Positions 22,932-36,262 of a DNA stretch of 64,000 nt are shown here, one piece after another. The notes beneath the pieces are model-generated. The model was not told the DNA's origin and ran no database searches. It worked only from the letters and a program-made list of their open reading frames with translations. The DNA lies in contig JAMWET010004078.1 of NCBI GenBank assembly GCA_024036415.1, forward strand, positions 310,001 to 374,000. Reading direction: 5' to 3'. The DNA is from Prochilodus magdalenae. Taxonomy: Eukaryota; Chordata; Actinopteri; Characiformes; Prochilodontidae. A program made the translations under genes and the position numbers. The first letter of the stretch is position 1. Every line of letters starts with the position of its first letter.

Positions 22932-22993
22932 ATACATACCATGTAATGCAGTTTCAGAATGATACATACCATGTAATGCAGTTTCAGAGTGAT
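22932..22993. repeat. 30-bp tandem duplication
   Basis: The unit beginning TACATACCATGTAATGCAG occurs twice, at 22933 and 22963, with one or two differences. Confidence 0.9.
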
Positions 22994-23174
22994 CTAATAG
23001 AGTAGGGGTGGTTAGGTGTCATCAGCCAAGGTGCTAGAAGGCCAGTTTTCCAGGCTGCATCCAAGTCAGTGGAGGAATGGAAAGACTGAAGGCTTTTCTT
23101 GTCCGCTCTACTGGTTGGCATTGATAGGATAAAAGTGTGTCTCAAAGCCTTCTGGGAGTATGCTGTGTGGCTGA

Positions 23175-23197
23175 GTGTGTGTGTGTGTGTGTGTGTC
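23175..23197. repeat. (GT)n microsatellite
   Basis: About eleven GT units. Confidence 0.9.
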
Positions 23198-26100
23198 TGT
23201 TTTATTTTTGGGCATGACGGTGATCAAAGCAGACAGAGTAGGATAGGGTGCCGGCCTATTAAAAAAGCACCTAAGATTCTTAATGCCCCCTTTTTGTGTG
23301 CTGAAATGGTCAGGGTTGTCATGGTTACTAACATTAGGGCTCCGTCCGCTGCTACAGCTGAGGTCATAGGAACGTTCTCCTGGTGGTCAGTGAGTCATGC
23401 TGCAGTTTGATCAGATTAACACTTTAGCTCTGCTTGATCACTCTCGGCCATCATTCTTTTCTGCTGCTGAGACGCTGCAGGAGGATCTTGTTTGTTGGGC
23501 ATGAAAACCAGAAGAGGGGTGTCAGCTTCATGTGTTTAAATATTCAGGACAAGCTCAAGGCCTGGGGTCATCTGTGCACGCCTCGGCCAATAACGTGGCA
23601 TCAATTAGCCCTTCAGAATTAAAAAGGGGGCATCCCTACTTTTGATATGTTTGAGTTATGTAAATGATAACTGAAGAAGATGCTACCTTGCTGTTTGCAG
23701 TAAAGCCCTAGTGACGTATTGATAGATTTTTTGGTATCAGCAAATTCCTTAGACGGTGTGCTAATTAATGTGGATTTATTTTAGGGATGCACCAATATGG
23801 GAATTCTGATGCAGATATCCGATATTTTACGTGCACATATCCTTCTATCTTGGGCCCGCAAAACTGGCTTCTGGAAAGGCCAAGGCAGACCAGATGTGCC
23901 ACATTGTGCAAGTTAACATCATTAATTATCCATGATAAGCTGATTTTGCTGATTTCCCTTTTGGTATTTTACTGCTGATGATTTTCTGATGCGGTAATTT
24001 AGACTATTAGACTGTCCTGCCTGTAGTTTTAATATGAGGCTTAAATTTTTAGTAAATGTTTTAATCCACCCCCACAGTAAGTGGTCGATTGAGAAGCTGA
24101 CTTTGGCCCCATAGTTGGTTGGAAATATCAAATCTAGGCATCCGCCTAATGCTGATGATGCGGCCAGTACGGATATGATTCCGATTGTATTCCTAGTTAT
24201 AGTTTACTGGGATCTTTGGTGTAATAGTTATAGTTACTACCAGTTAATATACACAGATGGGTACAAGGATAACGTGATAACACAAAGACAATATTCAATG
24301 AAGTGAACTAAAACTGCAAAGGTAAAACTGCCCCGTTGTTACAGTATTTGGATTATTTAAGCCATATTTCTGTTGTACACTTGAGGTATATATAAACATG
24401 ACTTTTGAGAACTGGCAGTACAAAAAGTACAAAATCTAAAATCGTATCGGCTGATATTACTGGCCATCAGGTTTTTAAGCCCTTAAAATCAGTGTCAATA
24501 TCACTTACGAAACTATCATATTGATCAGGCCCTTCTGTGCAGTCAGAGAGTTTGCTTTTAGACTCATTGACTCTGTCCTTCACTGACTCAAGCCTCAAGG
24601 CTGCGAGTGCGATCAATAGATTTTGGCGACATTCTACCCAATTACAGCTGAAGCACTGACAGTCCTCTATTGAGTGCGGACAGTGGCCAGATGCACTGCA
24701 GGGCATTCGTTGTGAAAGGAGGCTACCAGTATCAAGGAAAATGGGGTCACATTTGGAGTAGACACCAGATCTAAAATAACTAACTCCACATTCAAGAGAT
24801 GACCTTGATAGCAATCAAGTAATAGAAAGGCAGAAAATGAGTTCAAAAGAAGAAACGATAGATGTAGTAGTGAAAAGGAGGAGGGAAAGCTGGCCAGTAG
24901 AGTTAACTGGGCATTGGTTTGATGGTCATGATTATTTTCATTCTTCAGGTGTTGTCTGTGATGGTCAAATTGAAGTACTTGTTGTATTCTCGCTCCAGCC
25001 AAAGTCAATTCCTGAGAACAATGATGGTTCTGGAAAATAAGCTAAGTAATTAGGGACTGGGTTCTTCATGTCTGGAAAGCTCACTTCTGTCAAATTTATG
25101 CTCTCGCCTACTCTTGGCTGACACAATGATGCTTGTGTTATTTCACATGGACTTAAGTTTCAATTGAGCTGTTTTGTAAAGTCTCCCAGTCCCACGCAGT
25201 GGTGTCCTACAACTGTGCTATATTTTTCCAGTGCCAATAAGTGTGAAGGTGGTTCAAGTTCAACCTCGCTTTGAGTACTTATGATAGCCACACTGTTTTT
25301 CCAACACTGCCCACGACATGTCAAACTAACCCACTGCTTCTTGGGAACCATAACAACATTAGACACGACTTGAGCCCACTTCTGGTTCTGAAACAGATTT
25401 TATAATGAAGTTTATTCAAACAGCTCTATGTGCTCTCTACTCATGTGAGTCATGCTCTTATCATGGTGATGGATCTCCATGGATACAATCGTTTAGAAGT
25501 CCGAGGATGGCTTGTTTTGACTCCCAAACTAGAAAGTTGCAACCCAGTTCCTGTTTATGGTGATAATTTGGCATGCAGACTTTGTGACGTCTTTAGTTCA
25601 AAGAGTGAGATGAGACTTTGATGGCTATCTAGGATAAGATTTAGTCTTAGTCATACTCGAATTATGTTTACACTGATCCTGAAGTAAAGAAGTCCTGCTG
25701 CAACGTCACCGCTTGTTCACTCCACCTTTTAAAGGTGTTTGGCCCAGACCAGTCCTCATGTTAAAGCCAGTGGTTGATGATTCCATTCCAGAGTAGTTTT
25801 GTTGTTCAGTTTTATTAAGAAAATCTATATGCACTTTGTTTTGAAGTTGATTTCAGGCCCTCAAAATACTTTATTATTTTGGCCATCTATCTGTTACCTG
25901 TGCAATCTATCTGTTACCTTGTGGTTAATGCAGAACAGTCTTTATTTTAGCGAAGTGGTTAAGCAGCACTGGATTCACAAATTAACACTTAGATTTATTT
26001 GCTGTTGCGTGGGATGGTGGGTGTGTTTGTGGGTGACGACATGTCTGATGTGGTGCTAAAAGCTCTCTCAGATGGCACATGTCTGAGACTATAATAGAGC

Positions 26101-28023
26101 TACTTGCTGGCGTAGACAGGACTAGTTCTTGCTCCGCGTGCTTACTTTTTAATCACAGCAAGATGCAGAATACTAGATGGAGACTAGGTAGTTTTAAGCA
26201 TATCATTATAGTTAGAGACTTAATACAGTAGATCTGAATTCCAGCTGATGATTCATTCAGGGAATGAATCACTAGATCCATAAGCGCATAGTTCTGAATT
26301 ATGTATTAGCGTTATTTAGAAATGTTAATCCGGTGTGTGGAACAGAGGGTTATTTACAATGTCACCTGATATTTTAAAGCACTTTAAGTTCATCCCTTCC
26401 CCGTCCCTCTCTAATGCCAAACTGAAGGCCATCGCCCTTATAGCATACCGCGTAAAACAAAAGAAGCATCTGTTATACAGAATGTAATCAATGTCCTTTC
26501 TTTGTGGCATACCAAAGTTGATTGTGATCATCCCGGTTTATAACGTCACACAATTCTAAAGGGCAGCACACAGACAAACTGACAGAAAACCTGCTGGTGG
26601 TCTCAATTCACTAAATCGAACAATTGGTTTTATCAGTTCAGTCTTTCCTGTTTGAAGACGAATGTGTTTCTGTGGTGAAGTTTACAGAATGGTTTTCTCA
26701 GTGTTGCATACAGTTTGTGAAATAATTGAGACGTTGATTGTGCCAGGCTTACTTTGTGTGCTGTCTGGAGTTTGTACACGCTAAAGCACACTCAAGTTTG
26801 AACAACTGTGTGAATGTGTTAAGTGGGTCATTTGGAATTTATTTATCTTTACATTGGTAAATAAAAGGTGAATCGGAATAGCACTCCTCCGCACTGCATG
26901 GTGTTCATTTGTGCCTGAACCCGTTCAGCTTGTTTCTATGGCAACATGCACAGGAAATAGCAGGTAAACTGTTCAACCAGGGTGCACCGTTTGTAGTGGA
27001 ACAACTGCACAATAGTCCCCATATAATGCACATTTCATAGTCATTACTGAAAGTCTAACAGACCAGAACCGGGGCACGTTGGATGGGGTCTGCTTGGCAC
27101 GATCTCCATTCTGTACACCAGATACCTAACTAGGACTGTAGTACTCCAGACCAGCCTCCGATTGAAGACTCTGTAGTATCTATACTCAGACCTGTCTCAA
27201 TCTCAGCTGGTCTTGCCAAATTTGTTTTCTCGTCTAGAGTCTGACTAATGTCTAAAAAAGATTCTGTCAAACTGTCTTTGGTTCATCTCTGCAGCAAACT
27301 GAGAGCTTATTGGAAATTTAATGGGAAATGTAAACCATTTGTACTAAAGTTGTTGTGGGTCTTTTAACTATTTAACATGTGATGAACCATGATAAGAAAT
27401 GACCTTTGGCCTCTAATTCCACCCTGACACCCCCCAAGTAAATTTTTAATCATTTCTACGTAAAGGAGATAAAGATAAGTAAACATGTGGCTTGCTCTCA
27501 ACTGGTCATAGTGTTGGACTTTTCTTAGACTTGACAGTGGCGTTCTAGACTACAGCCCTAGTATAAACTCACCAGTACTCGGGTCCCATGTCCTCAGTAG
27601 GCTTCCAGATTTAAATACTGCAGTCAGAAATAATATTGACAATATTAATATCGCTTAAAGATGCTTTTCCCCTTAAAACGAGTGATTTGAAGGAGCAATT
27701 TGATAAATGAAGCAACCTGTCAAATTCATACCTCAGACAAACGGTGAAAAGCAGGACCAATGTTAACTCTGGTTTTTGATTTTTCTATTTGAGTGAGTGG
27801 CAGGGGGGTTCTTCTGTCATCCCTGCATTTACATTTGCTTTCAATTGCTACCTGTCTATAACTTGATTTAACCCAGGAGCAGAAGCTTCAACATGAGTGA
27901 CAAAAGGTTAGAATACACTGTCAGAGCAGTTCTACTTCATCCCCTCCTGTAGGATGGGCTAAGGGTAGCAGGTTAGCATGCTAACTGCAGTAGATATCTC
28001 TGCAACATTATACGTAGGTGTCT

Positions 28024-28025
<2 letters not shown>

Positions 28026-28060
<35 letters not shown>
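28026..28060. repeat. (AAT)n microsatellite
   Basis: About twelve ATA/TAA units. Confidence 0.9.
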
Positions 28061-28923
28061 GAATATACTAATACTGGCTCATATGGGCTAATATTGGCTC
28101 ATTCGGGAGTGTTTTAAATGAAGAATCACCCATTTTTATGTTGTTTTATATGATATTTGTCGTGTTATGCAGTGTATCCACAGTACATTGCCTCAGCCTC
28201 ATTGGCTTGACAGAATTTACAGTGTTATATCATTTACATTCACCACTTGTCTCTCACTACACTACCTGCCATGCATTACATGCATACTGTATGTCATACA
28301 ACCTGTGCAAAACCTACATATATCTATAGATAAATAATAACTTCTGCTTCATTCAAAGTTGGCTAGTAAATATGTTTGATTTGACTTTCCAAAAGCATTC
28401 TTATTTTTCTTATTCTTATTTTCCTTTGCTCTTATTTATTCTCCAATACCGTTTACCTTTTAAACCTTGTTATCTACCTTTTTTTTCGTTTTTTATTTTT
28501 GTCTTTGTTTTTTTTTTTTGCCTCTTGTCTCACTATGACCCACTTTGGCCCCCGGAAACAAGAAAAGAAGAGACCGACACTGCAGCTCTGAAGACTACTG
28601 CAGTACTAGTGTAGGCGGCAGATAAGCATGTCTACAACAGTTGCAGCAGGAGTTAAAGGTTTCATTTTGGTTCATTCTCATTGTCCGTGAACAGTGTGCC
28701 CTCAGATTCCTTCTCAGTCAGTATTTCATACTGTTATTAAAGTAATAACTATTTGATACACTTCAGATGCTCCATATGGCCAAGTTGTCAGCACGTTTAC
28801 AGTAGTGTTTAAAGAATAGAATGAGACCGCTGCCGCAGACAGATGAGTGAATGAAATCAGTTAGACTGCTTGATTCAGTTCCACAATCCAGCAAATATGG
28901 AGACTGGCAATCCTGCTGTCACT

Positions 28924-28975
28924 CAGTCACTAATGTAATCTATGTAATGTCAAGTCAGTCACTAATGTAATCTAT
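28924..28975. repeat. 32-bp-spaced direct duplication
   Basis: CAGTCACTAATGTAATCTAT occurs at 28924 and again at 28956, separated by TGTAATGTCAAGT-like sequence. Confidence 0.85.
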
Positions 28976-30529
28976 AATAACTATCCAACATTTATTGTGC
29001 TGTCTTGATCGTTTAGTAAAGCAATATTAAAAAACAAACATATATTTACAGCCATCTCTGAAAATGCGGGGTCCTTAAGCATAAAGCCCTGTCTTAGTAA
29101 TATATGGTGAAATGAATCGCTCTTTGGAATTGTTTCGTAGATGACAGCAGTTAATCTAATAGCTAATAATATAAGCCCAGAGTTTGAGCCGTGATAACGT
29201 AGATTTAATAGGTTTCTTCCTAAAATCTGCATTTGTTTCTCTGTTTATCCCAAAGATGGCTAGACAATAAACCATTCAACTAGCTTTCAGATTGCAGGAT
29301 TTGAGTAGTATATGAGTGCAATAGGGAAAATATGGGGCTAGATTAAACCACAAAGCAAGAAAATGAATCACCTTCGCTGGGAATGATCATTTTAAAATAG
29401 TTTAAAGTAACCTTCATGCATTCTGTCTTGGGTTAAATCTCCCTCCATATGTTTAAAGTTCAGATACTATACAATCTGTTCAGAGAAAAGATTAAGATTA
29501 AGCAGAATAGGCTTAGCTAGCCAAGGATATTCCTAAAACTTCAACTGATATTTATAGTAGTGATGTGCTTGTGCACATGCATATGACAGTTATGTGGGAT
29601 TTCTTTTATAAAGACCCAAAGCCAACTTTAATGGAGCTTTATCCACCTATAAAGGCTATATGCATTAACTAACAATTTTTAAATAACCTAAAGCTCTTTG
29701 GAATGACCTGCCTTCAAGCTGATAAAGCTGTTTTTCCAGAACTGCACCCGTACATCACCTGCTTATCAACTGCCTGTTTGGCAAGCCAAAATACCTCCCA
29801 GATAAAGCCTTAGTATTGTGCATATGCAGTTATCGGTGCCTGTCAGTGCACCGCTTACACAACATGCAGTGCTTTAGCTCTGCTGTACCTGTCAAAAGAC
29901 TGCAGCAGTGCTAATGATCACACCGCAGTACTGAAAGGACCAGGCTGGAGTGCTTTGTAAATGTTCTATTACAATTCATTTGTAGTATGACTCAACTGCA
30001 GTCTCTGATTTAAATGTGGGTCTGTCCTTAAAGGCACTTAACACCATTTCAATCCAATACACTTCTTGTAAAATTCAGCCAATGTTTTCACATGTTTTTT
30101 TGCTAGCCCACCAGTATGTTTGCATGCTGGGAAAAAAGTCTGGTGTTTTTCTTCAGCCCTATAAGGAGATTCTTTACCGTTTCTGAGATATATGATTTTC
30201 TCATGTTTCTAATTCTGACTTACTTTCTCTTTTTTTTTATTTTCTTTTAGTGGCAGAAGTGGGCTTCCATAGTTAAAATGGAACATAAACAAAGTACCTC
30301 TGACTGAGAAACACAAGACGTTTCCAGCCAGTCTCTAAAACCATGCAGGTTCACAAGAGAGGAGAGAGTGGTGAACTCCAAACCCAGGGCCAAGAAGAGA
30401 GGTGGCTGAAAACAGCCATCTGAATCTTAGGAACAAAAATTCAGAAAAAGCTTTCAGATGAGGAAAGGGGTGAAGCGCAGTGACCCGTTTTCATAGTGAA
30501 TAATTATTCTTATTAGCGCGCTTCTGTTT

Positions 30530-30730
30530 TCAACCCTGCAGAGGTTGCTGAAGCCTCAGATCTCAAGCGGGTGGAGGACAGGATTCAGACCACACAGACC
30601 TAGGGAGAGAGTACAAGGACCCCAGGCGCCCTGCCTGGGAATCAAACCCAGGCCCTTCTCGCTGTGACGTGAAAGAGCTACACACTGTGCCACTGTGCCA
30701 CCATGCCACCCTCCAATCAGATCAGAACTC
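30530..30730 (-). repeat. Dispersed retroposon-like repeat, tRNA-like block
   Basis: The stretch contains GGGAATCAAACCCAGGCCCT followed by CTACACACTGTGCCACTGTG. This resembles a very common teleost repeat with the pattern 'nnTCGAACCC...ACCACTGTGCCACCGTGCC', read here on the plus strand. Identification is from memory of the pattern; class (SINE or LINE tail) is uncertain. Confidence 0.5.
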
Positions 30731-31829
30731 GCCACAAAAGGAAAAAAAGGGGAAATGTTTAATTCTAGGAACAACTCATAGGATGCAAATAGGCATGTGC
30801 AACCTCATCTGGGCATTTTGATAAAGCATCCTATGGCACCTTTAACATGGATACTCTACGCACTGTGTACTGCATGTGGTACAGTATGTGGAGTCAGGAA
30901 GCAACTACAGGTTCTAATACTACTATATCAGTCTACCTTACAGGTCGTACCTGTTTCACTAATAAACATTTATCATTACATGTCCGTCTCCTTTTCTGCT
31001 GTAAACCTGCTGTATGAACGTGTAGAGCTGTAAATAAGCTGTTGTCAAAGTGTTGAGGATTTGTTTTGGTTAGCATGTTAGTATCGGTGCACGAATCTTC
31101 GTAGGTTACACTGCACTAACTTCATGACCCAAGGCTTTGGCCGAGGCTGAAAATAAAAAATCAGACTCAAAAGTGATTGTATTTTAGCTTCTTTTTATGT
31201 CACGTTATTCATTTAGACGTGAAGCAGGAGGACGGTTACACTAGCCAGAGGCACAGGAATGTAACTCCTCCATCATTTAAGGGGGAATGGGAAAACTCAA
31301 ACAAAAACAGACGTTAGCTTCATGAAGAGTTATAAAGCATTTAAGCACAAATGAAGAGGTGGCTCTGTTTCTGCTGGATAGGTGGGTACCAATAACTTAT
31401 TTTTGCTCTTTCACAGAACAAATAGGTCAGTTTGTGACTTTAGGGGTGGAGCTTCTGAAGGAAGGAGCACTGAAGGTGAAGTGTATGTCTTTGACTGTTA
31501 AGTTCAGGTATCAACAGTCACTCTTTAGAATCATGAACATCGCCTTTGAATATAAAACCTGCTTTTGTGCAAGAGTGCAGTAAAATGGACGAATCTCAAA
31601 CCTTAGACCCTAGTTTCATAACCATCTCGATGTGCAGTAATGTGCCGTCGTTCCAGGCTGTAAAGGGGATTGTGACACCAAACACTTGACGGCCATGGTT
31701 GATGCTTTATTTACGTTTTTTTTAAGGTTTATTTTAGTTTCCCTCCTCTGTCTATTTCAACATGTTGCTTCTGTGTGATCCTTGCAGATCTCTCCCAGTC
31801 ACTACTGTTTATTCCAGCTGGGCCACAGG

Positions 31830-31970
31830 TTCCTTTCTCAGATCTCAAGGGGGCAGAAGACACGATACACCCTGGATAGGCCAGCAGTCTATCACAGGGC
31901 AGACAGAGACATATACATTTACACCTAGGAGGCCCCCCAGAGAATACCCACACAGACATGCAAAGTGTGA
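31830..31970. repeat. Partial copy of a dispersed teleost repeat
   Basis: Contains GGCCAGCAGTCTATCACAGG and, further on, AATACCCACACAGACATGC, matching the remembered pattern 'CCAGTCTATCACAGGGC ... GAAACCCACACAGACATG' of a common fish repeat. It is incomplete. Confidence 0.5.
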
Positions 31971-32098
31971 ATGTACATCCATGACAACTACATATAGCAA
32001 CTACATGTTTCTCTACTGTTCCTTATACTACTGTACTGAATTACAAAGTTAACTCTCTCACTTTAGTAGTTTGATTTTGATCCATGCTGATTAAATAT

Positions 32099-32135
32099 GG
32101 ATGGATGGATGGATGGATGGATGGATAGATGGATG

Positions 32136-32186
<51 letters not shown>
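32099..32186. repeat. (GGAT)n/(GATA)n microsatellite with retroposon tail
   Basis: GGAT units pass into about 15 GATA units and then into ACTTTATTGATCCCAAAATA. That arrangement is a frequent 3' end of teleost LINE-type insertions. Confidence 0.9.
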
Positions 32187-32187
<1 letters not shown>

Positions 32188-32310
32188 CTTTATTGATCCC
32201 AAAATAAATTTAGCAGTTAACAGTGGAACAAACACAACATTTAAAAAAGCTAACAAAATTTACACTCATGGAAAAATTTCCAGATCTTACGTGTGTATAA
32301 ACAGATAAAT

Positions 32311-32329
32311 GCACACACACACACACACA
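32311..32329. repeat. (CA)n microsatellite
   Basis: About nine CA units. Confidence 0.9.
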
Positions 32330-33517
32330 GTCCTGCAGCTGTGACAGATCCATGTCCTTATGTGATATCTCATCCATCTGGCTAGCAGTATGTCACCAGG
32401 CAAGCGGTCCGGGTGGGGGCAGAGGAGGACAGTAATCATTCCCCTGAGTAAACCCCTCCTTTTGAGTTCTGGGGGAGGAGCTCAGTAGTCATACAAAAAC
32501 AAAGGATTAAGGACCCATTACACAGCTACCAATGTGCCCCCATTTATTGGCTATGAGTCAGTTTCCCCTGGTGAAATGTTAATGTAAACATTAGTGCCTA
32601 TATTTAATAATAATTTTTAGCATATCCCACATTTAGTTAAGTATTTTCCCCAGTATATTAAATCATAAATAAACAGTACTCGGGCATTAAAATGTGTACA
32701 GGATGTGATCCCTGTATGTGTACTTATTTGCATGTGGCTGGATGGCAGGAGGAGGGGGATCTCCCGTCCTGTAGGGCCAGATTCCAGCAGATTAGTGATT
32801 TTCTTGCCGAAGCACACCTGATTAAACTCATCAGTTAATTACCAGGCTTGTGAGCCGTAGAAAGGAAAATCAGCTAATTGTGATGACCAGCTGCTGATAT
32901 ACAGTACATCATAAGGAAAATGGAAATTCTCAGTTAGGGCCAGTAGAGGGCGCCCAATAACTATGCTCATAGTTGACCAAATTGAAGTTCACTTGTCACA
33001 TACGGTACGTTTTCATGATTCACACAATACCCAGGAGATGTACTGATGCTCACAGTCTCTTGGTAGTGTCATGGGCAAGAGACTTAAATGCTGTAAATAA
33101 GCTGGGAGCCTGAAGATGTGTGCATGAGCTACCTGTACTATTTCTGCTGGGTCGTAAGGTATTTAGCTGGGTTCCGTGGCTACAACTGACTGCTGCTGCT
33201 TTCCCGGCTGTTTCAGAAGCAAACACACAAAAGTAGCCCGTTCAAAATGTTTTTTAAAAAACTGAAAAGCGTGACGTGGATTGTATGACAAACATCAGAA
33301 TGAATTTTTTCTCCCACCAACTATGGTACAAGGTGAATGCAGACAGGTAAGACATGTAACAAACTGAACAGACAAGAGAAGCATGCAGACAAAGTGTTTA
33401 ACTAAAATAACAGTAAATTACAATAAAATCCAATAAATAGAATAAAGAATAATAAAGTGCCAGTGTGAAATGAGCTTAAGAGATGGATATATATGCATAT
33501 GTAGATATATATATATA

Positions 33518-33648
33518 GAGTCAGGGTACTGACAGGAATGAAACTTGGTGGGTAGGTTGATTTCATGAGACATATGAATGATCCAGATTTCGCTCAGCCG
33601 CCCATATGACGTAAACAAGGACAGGCCTCTGTACCTGACTGACCTTAT
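33518..33648 (+). mobile_element. Tc1-like fragment, copy E (left end only)
   Basis: GACAGGAATGAAACTTGGTG and the following 100 bases, ending TACCTGACTGACC, match the left part of the copy at 142-853. Similarity then stops. Confidence 0.65.
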
Positions 33649-34136
33649 AAGGTTGTCCTGTTGTGCATGCGTTTTATTCCGACTTGAGCTGTTGTGTTTA
33701 TAGCATTCTTTGCAAATGAAGTATCCCTCAGAGAAGAGTTTAAAAGCAATTTGCGCTGTTGGAAAAGATAAAGGTGGATCATATCGTAGGCCTCCAAGAA
33801 GCAGGACGGTCTTGTTCATGTATTGCATGCCATACCGTTAATGCAGATACCACCATAGCATACTGTTGTCGGCAGTGGATAAAAAAAGGCATGCACCAGT
33901 GAAATGAAAGATCTGGGAGATTCTTGCAAGAACCATGGAAAGGGAGAAATGATGAATTGACCAACATGTGCTGAAATACCTGTCTAAATTTATCAGCATT
34001 TACTGTGTCTGGTAACCTTTACTTCCATCAGAATTGCATTCCTTCCAACCCTTCCTATTGGGAGCAAACCTATTTTGATGATGAGTAGAGATATTATAAT
34101 AATGGGTGTATACAGAATTCGTTTCAGTTTAAAGTG

Positions 34137-34450
34137 TTAGTGTCCACTGTGGTTATTGAACACTACAGGTCTGGGCAAAAGCTGTTGTGACAGGGGTTGC
34201 TGGGAGAGACTGTGATGTCTAGGATGAGAGGGATCAGTTGTAACTTTGCCAGCATGCTTCATCACCCCGCCCTTGCAGATATCCTGAAGCATTGACAGAT
34301 TACATCCTATGATGATCATCGCTGTCCTGTGCTGGAGTTTGCCTCCTGCTTGTAAAGTGGAGGAACCAAACCAGATGGAAGTTTTGATGATTTCTGTGTA
34401 GATCTGGATAATGCTAGTGTCCAATGCCTGTGATATATCTGATATATCAT
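34137..34450 (-). pseudogene. LINE reverse-transcriptase C-terminal remnant
   Basis: The minus-strand frame contains LDTSIIQIYTEIIKTSIWFG, then MLQDICKGGVMKHAGKV and TTDPSHPRHHSL. This order matches the tail of non-LTR retrotransposon ORF2 proteins (..Y-E-S-I-I..-S-L-Q-D-I-Y..-D-P-S-H-P-..). No catalytic YxDD region is present, so it is a 3' fragment. Confidence 0.6.
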
Positions 34451-34569
34451 AACTAGTTTTATGAAATGAATGGTGATTCACAACATTTTGCCTGAACCAT
34501 TACTGTAAATACCCTGAATACAGTATGTATTCATCTGAAATCAACCACAGAATGTCAAATTCACAGAGA

Positions 34570-34990
34570 CACAAGCTCTGCAGCCAGCATGTCTGTGACC
34601 TGTGTAGTGGTTATTATGTAATGTCCTGAGGTTTTTAAGAATTAAAGAATTTTTGAGGGCAGGCACTGATGCTGGATGAAAAGGCCTGGCCTGCAATCCA
34701 CATTCCAGTTCATCCCAAAAGTGTTTAGTGGGGTTGAGGTCAGGACTCTGTGCAAGCCACTGGAGTTCCTCTACACTAAACTTGTTAAGCCATGTCTTTG
34801 CAGACTTCACTTCACTTTGTGCGAAGGGGCACAGTCCTGCCACTGCCATGGCTGCACTGATGTAGAGTAATTCATTACCCTGGGGAATGCATTTCCGCTG
34901 CTCCAGGATCCAGAGGAAGCATGTTTTACACCATTACTGCTGCTGTTTAAATTTGTGTGCAGCTGCTCAGACATGGAAATACATTTCATG
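34570..34990 (-). pseudogene. Tc1/mariner-like transposase fragment, second family
   Basis: The minus strand encodes ELQWLAQSPDLNPTKHFWDE, the C-terminal Tc1 block around the second aspartate (S-P-D-L-N-P), followed by GLQARPFHPASVPALK. Upstream parts are out of frame. The plus strand shows the matching pattern GAGGGCAGGCACTGATGCTG known from a common teleost element. Not active. Confidence 0.75.
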
Positions 34991-36262
34991 ATGCTGCTGA
35001 TGCAAATTTCTTGTTCTGATGTTGCTTCCAGAGGTGGTTTAAAACTGTAGTGACTAAAGGTACAAGGTACATTTGGTACAGTACATGCTTTAGCCCTGTT
35101 CCGTGTTTACCGCTTTGAGGTTGAGCTATTATTGTCTCTAAATACTTCCTTTTCATAATGGTATCTCTTATATTCGACCAAACTAGATCTAGCAGGAAAT
35201 GAATTTTACAAACAGACTTTGTGGCTGGCAAAGCCTGCATCCTATGATAGTGCTCCTTGGTATTTCAGTACGGGTCAACACCAAAACTCAGTAATTAGAA
35301 CGGCTGTCCACATAGTATTGGCCATTGTGTATGTAGGCTGGATACAGGGGATTCCCTTAAGTGGTCACGAGTTGAAGGTCACATGTGATGACAGTTGTTC
35401 TTTAACCCCTTCCCCCTTTGTGTTTACATGTACTCCTTCCCTAGCCCCCACTGAGTGGGCTACTATTAACAGGCTACTGTAATATACTGATCCCCTCCCC
35501 CACCGCCCGTGTCCAACTGGTAAAGAACATACAAACTAATACAGTGGGTATTACTCAGGAGTTATGCAACACCATTGCCTGGGCTCTTGTGCGTCTTACA
35601 AACATTTTACACCCAGGAGATAAAGCCTAGGTTCGCTTTCCATGTGCTGTATCTTTACAGTTAAACCCGGTCAGTGTGTTTATTTGACATTAGCCCCAGT
35701 GTCATGTTAAATGTATCTGAATCTGAAAACATCTAAAACATACTGTCTGTATTCAGTATGCTATTCTCAGTTTCAGTGCTGTGTCTGGTAGAGTCAAGAG
35801 TGACTGGATGAGTGAAGTCTCTGTGTTTCAAACAATGCAATTCTGTACACATTTGGCTTGTACAGGTCTGTGTTTGCGGTAAACCAAAACCTCCAGGGCA
35901 GCTGCTGGAATGTCGGCTGTGGCATGTGCCTCAACTTCAGCCAATTAATCACATCATTCAGACACGACAGCTGCAAAACTCATCTCCTATTCCCTGGCTG
36001 TCTGTGAGAAATTCCGGCACAGTGACTGTACTGGATTCAAAATTGTCAGTGGATTCTCAGGGAACAGAGACAAGATAGTCTTTGGTACGACACAAAACAA
36101 ATATTATGGCTTAAAGTAAATTTATTGTTGTGATGATACTGTAATATTATACATTTAGAAAATAGTAATTGGGCAATTTGAGAGAGATTTGAGCCTTACT
36201 CAAACTGGGGAAAAAAATAATACATATACTGTATTTCAGAAAAGTACACTTTTCATCAAAAG

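Larger units (their letters stand above)
22110..33400. other. Left part of the gene-poor interval between BAG5 and TRMT61A
   Basis: No protein-coding gene is supported on either strand. Open frames are short and lack family motifs or paired splice sites. The segment holds tandem duplications (22932-22993, 28924-28975), microsatellites (23175-23197, 28026-28060, 32099-32186, 32311-32329), dispersed-repeat fragments (30530-30730, 31830-31970), and a stretch at 24480-25620 with overlapping medium-length frames on both strands that I cannot identify. Confidence 0.5.

Noticed and set aside
22932..22993. CRISPR-like direct repeats
   Set aside because: Only two adjacent copies without spacers, in a vertebrate genome; a simple tandem duplication.
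30600..30700. Possible tRNA gene (GGGAATCAAACCC-like T-loop block)
   Set aside because: No acceptor stem or anticodon arm could be built; it fits a dispersed retroposon-type repeat.
32041..32256. Frame of repeated YLSI/SIYP units
   Set aside because: Translation of the GATA/GGAT microsatellite.
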